Source: an uncultured Bacteroidales bacterium
GTDB lineage: Bacteria > Bacteroidota > Bacteroidia > Bacteroidales > Muribaculaceae
Direction: 5' to 3'
Length of the DNA: 64,000 nucleotides
NCBI GenBank assembly: GCA_902777835.1
Contig: CACYVC010000012.1
Span: 48,401-112,400 of the forward strand
Shown: positions 59,154 to 64,000 of the stretch, piece after piece
How positions within the stretch are numbered: position 1 is the stretch's first letter
Layout of the letters: each line of letters starts with the position of its first letter
Notes under the pieces: generated by a model
Told to the model about the DNA's origin: nothing
Seen by the model: the letters and a program-made list of their open reading frames with translations, nothing else
Databases searched by the model: none
Translations under genes and position numbers: made by a program

Positions 59154-60806
59154 ATGACAACAATTCGATTTCTCTTCTCACTAGTGACGACGTTGGCGCT
59201 GACAGTCACTCCGTCATGGGCATGTACCAACCTTATCGTTGGTAAGGCAGCCTCTGTAGATGGCTCCGTGATTTGTACATACAATTGTGATGGCTACGGT
59301 TTCGCAGGCTCACTGTCACGCACGCCAGGCGGCAGGCATGAGAAAGACGAGAAGATAGCCGTCCGTGAATGGGGTATGGGGGCCGTGAGGGGCTATATTC
59401 CCCAAGTGGAATACACCTATGATGTCATAGGCTTTATTAACGAGAAGCAGGTAAGCATCGTGGAAACCACATTTGATGGTCGCCTGGAGTTGCAGAACTC
59501 CGAAGGATTGCTCGACTATTTTACCATGATGCATCTAGGACTGGAGCGTGCCACTACGGCACGTGAGGCCATCACCATCATGACCGACCTCGTGCAGATG
59601 TATGGTTACTGCAGCACAGGAGAGACTATCACAGTGTGTGACAAAAACGAGGCTTGGATTCTCGAGATTATAGGCAAGGGCCCTGGGGTGAAAGGTGCCG
59701 TGTGGGTAGCCGTTCGCATACCTGACGACTGCATTTGCGCCCATGCCAACCTTTCCCGCATACAACAATTCCCGTTGAATGATCCCAAGAACTGCTTGTA
59801 TTCAAAGGACGTGATTTCCTTTGCACGTGAGAAAGGCTATTTTAGTGGCAAGGATGCTGACTTCAGTTTCCGCGATGCCTATTGTCCTATCTCTTTCTCA
59901 GCAGTGCGATATGCCGATGCGCGTGTGTGGAGTTTTTTCCGTCACCACTACGACCATTCTGAGATGGACAAATACCTGCCCTACATCAACGGCCAGCATG
60001 ACGTTTGCGACCACCTGCCGCTCTACATCAAGCCCGACAGGAAGTTATCGGTACGTGACATCATGAATGACATGCGCGACCATTATGAGGGCACTCCGCT
60101 TGACATGACCGCTGACATGAGTGCGGGACCTTGGAGTTCACCTTACCGCCCGCTGCCTATGAATTGGGAAGTCAAAGGAAAGAACTATTTCCGTGAGCGT
60201 GCTATCGGAACACCGCAGTCGGGTTTCACGCTGGTATCACAACTGCGCAACTGGCTGCCCGATGAGGTGGGAGGTATCATGTATTTTAACTGCGACGATG
60301 CCAACATGATAGCCTACGTGCCTGTGTATTGCTGCGTGAATGACGTACCCGAAGCATTCCGCCGTGAAAACAATGTGAGTAACGAGTTCAGCGAACACAG
60401 TGCTTTCTGGGTAAATAATGTGGTGGCCAACATGATCTATCCGCGCTACAGTGCCATGATAGGCGACCTGCGTGAGGCACAGCAGGAGTTGGAGGACTTC
60501 TACGCTGCCGATCAGGCGCAGGTTTTAAAAGATATTGAGCCTCTCACCAAGCGTGATCGCGTCACCTACCTTACAGGCAAGAGTGCTGCCTACACTGCCC
60601 AGATGATGCAGCGTTGGGAAAAACTTTTCCGGCTCATTGTCGTGAAGCATAACGACCAGATTATGAAGCCTTCTGAGAATGGTGTCGTCGTTCCAGGACG
60701 TTACACTACACCTGGCTATGACCAGCAGTTCCGTGAACAGATCAGCAAAGACACTGGCACACGCTATCTGATGCCTGAAAGTTCTGGAGATATCAAATCC
60801 CTATAA
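59154..60806 (+). CDS. C69 family dipeptidase
   Basis: 550 residues. Signal peptide (about 1-24), after which mature Cys is the N-terminal nucleophile of an Ntn hydrolase: 'WACTNLIVGKAASVDGSVICTYNCDGYG'. Further PepD-like marks: 'FINEKQVSIVETTFDGR', 'AREAITIMTDLVQMYGYCSTGETITVCDKNEAWILEIIGKG', 'VRIPDDCICAHANLSRI'. Hydrolyses dipeptides in the periplasm. The ATG at 59154 gives a cleaner signal peptide than the in-frame codon 9 nt upstream. Confidence 0.93.
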   Translation: MTTIRFLFSLVTTLALTVTPSWACTNLIVGKAASVDGSVICTYNCDGYGFAGSLSRTPGGRHEKDEKIAVREWGMGAVRGYIPQVEYTYDVIGFINEKQVSIVETTFDGRLELQNSEGLLDYFTMMHLGLERATTAREAITIMTDLVQMYGYCSTGETITVCDKNEAWILEIIGKGPGVKGAVWVAVRIPDDCICAHANLSRIQQFPLNDPKNCLYSKDVISFAREKGYFSGKDADFSFRDAYCPISFSAVRYADARVWSFFRHHYDHSEMDKYLPYINGQHDVCDHLPLYIKPDRKLSVRDIMNDMRDHYEGTPLDMTADMSAGPWSSPYRPLPMNWEVKGKNYFRERAIGTPQSGFTLVSQLRNWLPDEVGGIMYFNCDDANMIAYVPVYCCVNDVPEAFRRENNVSNEFSEHSAFWVNNVVANMIYPRYSAMIGDLREAQQELEDFYAADQAQVLKDIEPLTKRDRVTYLTGKSAAYTAQMMQRWEKLFRLIVVKHNDQIMKPSENGVVVPGRYTTPGYDQQFREQISKDTGTRYLMPESSGDIKSL

Positions 60807-60880
60807 GCGTGATTTGAGTAGAATATGATCTGTCACTGCGGTCATATATCAGTTGTCCCCGACTAAATCAAAACACTAAT

Positions 60881-60928
60881 TACCAAAGATTGATGAATAA
60901 TAAATCACCGAAAAATAAACGTAAGTAA
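60881..60928 (+). pseudogene. Remnant of a gene 3' end, copy 2
   Basis: Sixteen codons reading YQRLMNNKSPKNKRK and stop (TAA). It differs from the copy at 63769-63816 almost only at synonymous third positions. Lies in the 276-nt gap after the C69 gene; the upstream part has lost the frame. Confidence 0.55.
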
Positions 60929-61082
60929 ATTTCATAAATATTGAATAATTTGTGTGGCTTTTTAATGTTTTTGTTGTAAAATATAGTATTTATCGTAATT
61001 TTTGTTTAATTTTGCAACCTAAACTATGACTGTCAAAGGGGTAACAGAAAACAAAATACTCATAACTAAAAACTATAATATT

Positions 61083-63635
61083 ATGAAAAAGATTCTACTA
61101 TTGCTTGTGGCTCTGTTTGCCACTTCCACCGTTTGGGCTGCGGACTTCATCACCGACGTGATGGTGATTGGCGGCTCGAAAAGCGAGGTTAATAACCTGA
61201 AGGACTCTTACACGGGTCAAGGCTGGACGGTCATCGACCAGGACTTGAATGCGGGCTGTGGCTCAAGCAGCGACTACATATTCCTGCTCTACAAGACGGC
61301 GAATAACACGAGCCAGGATGCCGGCGCGTTTATCACCGACTTTTACATCAGCAACGAAACTGGAACAGCCCCCGATAATGTCATCTACAATGGCCGTACC
61401 TATACCCTTGTGCCTTGCGATGGCAGCACCTATTTCAAGAATAGCAAGGGTGACCTTAACAGCCATTGCGGCTCGGGCAGCGCCTACATCCATCTCTATT
61501 ACTGCAAGGACGACAATGTGAATTACAGCTCAAAAGCAGTGAATTCCATCTCCTTCAACAACTCACAGAATGGTGCTGTTGGCGTGAATGGCGGCGCCAC
61601 AGGCTATGACCTAAACACCGGTGCTGGCGGTGATTACATCTACATGCACGCCGCCACCGCCACAAAGGGGTGGACCGTCAGCATAAACTCCGACAACAGC
61701 AAGTGCGTCATTACGGGGTATCAAGGCACTAAGACCAACAAGACCTCTATCACCGTACCACTCTATATCGACGGCGCGCAGGTGGCAAACTTCGATGGCT
61801 CGGTATTCAGTGGGTTTACCAAACTTGAGACTCTGGCTTTCTATGACAACACTATAGTCAGCCAAATGCCGACGATGCAGGGCTGCTCCAAGTTCAAGCA
61901 TGTGAAAACCGGCAGCACCAACGACAAGACCCCGGCCTCCATGACAAGCATCCCGGCTTCGGCCTTCGTGGGCACGGTCATCGAGAATATCACGCTCCCG
62001 TCGGTCACCAGTGTTGGTGCCAATGCGTTTCAGGGATGCGGCACACTGAATAGTGTGATATTTAATAAATCGGGTGTCACGATTGGTGATGGCGCGTTCT
62101 CTTTCATTGTAAAAGCAGGAGGCGCAATGTGCCAAGTAACTTATCCAGGCTCAATTGATGACTGGAACGGCATGATGGTCATGTGCTCGCCAAGCTTGGT
62201 TGTTAATGGCGGAAGCGGCAGCAACACATGGTCTTGCGGCTGGTGCGGCGGAGGTTCCTCAAGCAGCTATAACCGCCTCTACTGGACGCTCGATGCTGCC
62301 GGGCAGCTGAAAATAGACTGTGCCGACAACAATTGGAGCAATCATCCCGCAGACCAGGTCATTGTTTCCCAGAGCTGGACTAAGAATCTTGTGAAATCGC
62401 TCACTTTAGATCATGTTTACTCTTTAGGAGTGCAGGAATTCACCAACCATGCCAATCTAAAGAATATGTACATTAACCCCACTTTGCACTCTATAGGTAG
62501 TAATGCTTTCTTGGGTTGCGGCTCTTTGACCGATGTTTGGTTCAACGGCACACTGGCACAGTGGAGTGCTGTGGACAAGGCGAGCAGCTGGAAGCCGAGT
62601 GCCACCAAGGAGCACTGGCGCTGCACGGTGACTTTCAACGCCAACGGACATGGCACCGCTCCCGCAGCTCAGACCCTTTGGAGCGACTATGACAAGGCAA
62701 CAGAACCTACTCCACCAACTGCCACTTTATACGTCTTCCACGGCTGGTTCACCGAAGCAGAATGTACCAATCAGTGGGACTTCAACACGGTAGTTCCTGG
62801 CGACATGACACTATATGCCAAATGGGACGCACAATACACCTTCAATAGCGAGACTGGCGAATTGAAACTCCTCTGTGGCGAATTCAACAAGGACAACAAG
62901 TGGGGCAGCGATGTACCACCTATGGAAGTAAAGAGCGTCACCGCCACTAATGAAGTAAGCTTCACCAGCAACTGCTGGCAGCTGTTCTACGATTTCTATT
63001 ATTGCGAGAGCATGGATCTTAGCAGGGTAAACACCAGCAATGCCACCAATACGGGCTTTATGTTCCAGTATTGCGCGAACCTTACCTCGCTTGACCTATC
63101 GGGTTGGAACACTTCCCATGTCACTGAAATGCGCGGCATGTTCTACAACTGCGGAAGTCTTTCCACGCTCGACATATCGGACTTTAACACAGCCAACGTT
63201 AAAGACATAAGATATATGTTCTCTTACTGCTATAACTTGAATACTATCTATGTTGGCCCAGAGTGGAGCACCGAGAACGTCACCCAATCAGATGAAATGT
63301 TCCGTTCCTGCCAGTTACTGAAGGGTGGCATGGGCACTGCCTACGATGAGAACCACATTAACGCCGAGTATGCCCGTATCGATGGCGGCGCCGACTGCCC
63401 CGGCTATTTCACCGACCCGAATGCTATAGTAATTGTTCCAGGCGACGTGAACGGCGACGGAGCTGTGACAAGTGCTGACGTGACCTGCGTTTACAACTAC
63501 CTGCTTAACAACGATGAGACCTTCATCGACACCTGCGATGTGAACGGCGATGGCGCAGTTACCAGTGCCGATGTCACTGTTATCTACAATATCCTGCTGG
63601 GAAATAAGAAAAAGCAAAACAGCAGCGTCTTTTAA
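61083..63635 (+). CDS. Mosaic surface protein: beta-prism-like, LRR, InlB repeat, BspA DUF285, dockerin-like
   Basis: 850 residues. Signal peptide (1-19, ending VWAA). Residues about 20-195: three repeats with DLNxGxGxxxDYI (at about 54, 123 and 176), a pseudo-threefold pattern like MABP-type beta-prisms. About 215-340: LRR_5 repeats. About 345-510: further divergent LRR. About 515-585: InlB/Listeria-Bacteroides repeat ('VTFNANGHGTAPA ... HGWFTEAECTNQWDF ... TLYAKWD'). About 640-760: BspA DUF285 repeats ('LTSLDLSGWNTSHVTEMRGMFYNC'). C-terminus: two calcium-loop repeats 'DVNGDGAVTSADVT', dockerin-like. No T9SS sorting domain. TAATTTTG at 61007-61014 is a likely -7 element. Confidence 0.85.
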   Translation: MKKILLLLVALFATSTVWAADFITDVMVIGGSKSEVNNLKDSYTGQGWTVIDQDLNAGCGSSSDYIFLLYKTANNTSQDAGAFITDFYISNETGTAPDNVIYNGRTYTLVPCDGSTYFKNSKGDLNSHCGSGSAYIHLYYCKDDNVNYSSKAVNSISFNNSQNGAVGVNGGATGYDLNTGAGGDYIYMHAATATKGWTVSINSDNSKCVITGYQGTKTNKTSITVPLYIDGAQVANFDGSVFSGFTKLETLAFYDNTIVSQMPTMQGCSKFKHVKTGSTNDKTPASMTSIPASAFVGTVIENITLPSVTSVGANAFQGCGTLNSVIFNKSGVTIGDGAFSFIVKAGGAMCQVTYPGSIDDWNGMMVMCSPSLVVNGGSGSNTWSCGWCGGGSSSSYNRLYWTLDAAGQLKIDCADNNWSNHPADQVIVSQSWTKNLVKSLTLDHVYSLGVQEFTNHANLKNMYINPTLHSIGSNAFLGCGSLTDVWFNGTLAQWSAVDKASSWKPSATKEHWRCTVTFNANGHGTAPAAQTLWSDYDKATEPTPPTATLYVFHGWFTEAECTNQWDFNTVVPGDMTLYAKWDAQYTFNSETGELKLLCGEFNKDNKWGSDVPPMEVKSVTATNEVSFTSNCWQLFYDFYYCESMDLSRVNTSNATNTGFMFQYCANLTSLDLSGWNTSHVTEMRGMFYNCGSLSTLDISDFNTANVKDIRYMFSYCYNLNTIYVGPEWSTENVTQSDEMFRSCQLLKGGMGTAYDENHINAEYARIDGGADCPGYFTDPNAIVIVPGDVNGDGAVTSADVTCVYNYLLNNDETFIDTCDVNGDGAVTSADVTVIYNILLGNKKKQNSSVF

Positions 63636-63639
63636 TAGC

Positions 63640-63682
63640 AAAAGCGGTTGGTTTACCTTTGTGTAACCAATCGCTTTTTTCA
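63640..63682 (+). terminator. Rho-independent terminator after the mosaic protein gene
   Basis: AAAAGCGGTTGGTTTA (63640-63655) pairs with TAACCAATCGCTTTT (63664-63678), about 15 bp with one G-T pair, followed by T. Only 4 nt after the stop codon. Confidence 0.88.
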
Positions 63683-63696
63683 TAACACTTACAATA

Positions 63697-63816
63697 CGAT
63701 TGGATGAGCCGTTTGTCACCGTGAACACCGTTACCGGCGATCTCGGCATCAAGCAAGCGCAGGATGATTACCAACGGCTGATGAACAACAAATCCCCCAA
63801 AAGTAAACGCAAGTAG
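63697..63816 (+). pseudogene. Remnant of a gene 3' end, copy 3 (longest)
   Basis: An open frame without start codon: 'RLDEPFVTVNTVTGDLGIKQ', then AQDDYQRLMNNKSPKSKRK and stop at 63814-63816. It shares its last 15 codons with the remnant at 60881-60928 and partly with that at 59049-59090. I do not recognise the parent protein. Confidence 0.55.
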
Positions 63817-63828
63817 AAAAATAATCAC

Positions 63829-63870
63829 TATCTTTGCGGTGAAATTAGAACTATAAATCGGAATTTATAG
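63829..63870 (+). promoter_or_regulatory. -7 element and leader hairpin of the SDR gene
   Basis: TATCTTTG at 63829-63836 within ATCACTATCTTTGC, followed by CTATAAAT-CGGA-ATTTATAG (63851-63870), a perfect 8-bp stem with a 4-nt loop lying directly against the AGGAG ribosome-binding site. Could regulate translation as a hairpin or bind a dimeric repressor as an operator. Confidence 0.55.
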
Positions 63871-63880
63871 AGGAGCTAAA

Positions 63881-64000
63881 ATGGTTAACTACGGATTGAA
63901 AGATAAAGTTGCCCTGATTACTGGTGCTAATAATCCACAGGGCATTGGAGCAACTACGGCATTAACTTTTGCTCGCGAAGGGGCAAAGGTGGTCTTGGTC
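63881..64000 (+). CDS. Short-chain dehydrogenase/reductase (3' truncated by window)
   Basis: Only 40 residues are visible: 'LKDKVALITGANNPQGIGATTALTFAREGAKVVLV', the Rossmann-fold start of SDR enzymes with the TGxxxGxG cofactor motif in a slightly extended form (TGANNPQGIG). NAD(P)-dependent oxidoreductase; substrate unknown. It has a strong Shine-Dalgarno AGGAG at 63871-63875, 5 nt from the ATG, which is unusual in this window. Confidence 0.85.
   Translation, partial: MVNYGLKDKVALITGANNPQGIGATTALTFAREGAKVVLV

Noticed and set aside
1-64000. tRNA, rRNA, phage or plasmid genes
   Set aside because: I searched by eye for tRNA T-loops with acceptor stems, integrases, transposases, capsid and replication genes and saw none; short RNAs could be missed without a covariance search.

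Overview
The window looks like chromosome of a Bacteroidales bacterium (phylum Bacteroidota), probably near Prevotellaceae or Muribaculaceae. The sequence evidence is: a complete type IX secretion core (PorT, PorP, PorK/L/M/N); a full bat (Bacteroides aerotolerance) operon; BspA-type leucine-rich-repeat surface proteins; a protein with a type A T9SS sorting domain; many Bacteroidota-only small families; and promoters of the TTTG-N19/20-TAnnTTTG type, with almost no Shine-Dalgarno sequences. The exact genus is inference. I see no rRNA, tRNA, CRISPR array, phage or insertion sequence.

Layout. 0-2.6 kb: Nudix hydrolase (cut by the window edge), a formate/nitrite-transporter-like protein, a SPOR-like lipoprotein and menA. 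2.7-13.9 kb (minus strand): a BspA-like LRR protein, gldN/M/L/K-porP-porT, an acyltransferase and a GT2 glycosyltransferase. 14-19 kb: an orphan SecD-head-like lipoprotein, small conserved proteins, thioredoxin, lysA, prmC. 19.2-27.8 kb: the operon moxR, DUF58, a BatD-like protein, batA-batB-batC-batD-batE, followed by PAP2. 28.7-43.8 kb: tex, a phosphoesterase, a PlsC-like acyltransferase, recR, udk, lptB, a T9SS cargo protein, an ACT-less aspartate kinase, yqgE, GDPD, CPBP protease and others. 44-54.4 kb: a divergent ABC transporter, parA without parB, YitT, PBP4, rsmI, glycerate kinase.

54.5-56.5 kb holds the most interesting locus: one promoter drives three tandem small lipoproteins that share an ungapped 28-residue N-terminus and carry VYGPP motifs, translationally coupled to a radical SAM/SPASM enzyme. 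It reads as a ribosomally made, post-translationally modified lipoprotein system. 56.6-64 kb: acetylxylan esterase, type II pantothenate kinase, a C69 dipeptidase, an 850-residue mosaic surface protein (beta-prism-like, LRR, InlB-type repeat, dockerin-like) and the start of an SDR oxidoreductase.

Two large-scale patterns are not explained by genes. First, about a dozen intergenic regions consist of degenerate tandem repeats in strict 7-nt phase, in at least three sequence classes, often ending exactly at a start or stop codon. Second, the 58.9-63.9 kb region carries tandem units that each contain a promoter, plus three remnants of the same gene 3' end.
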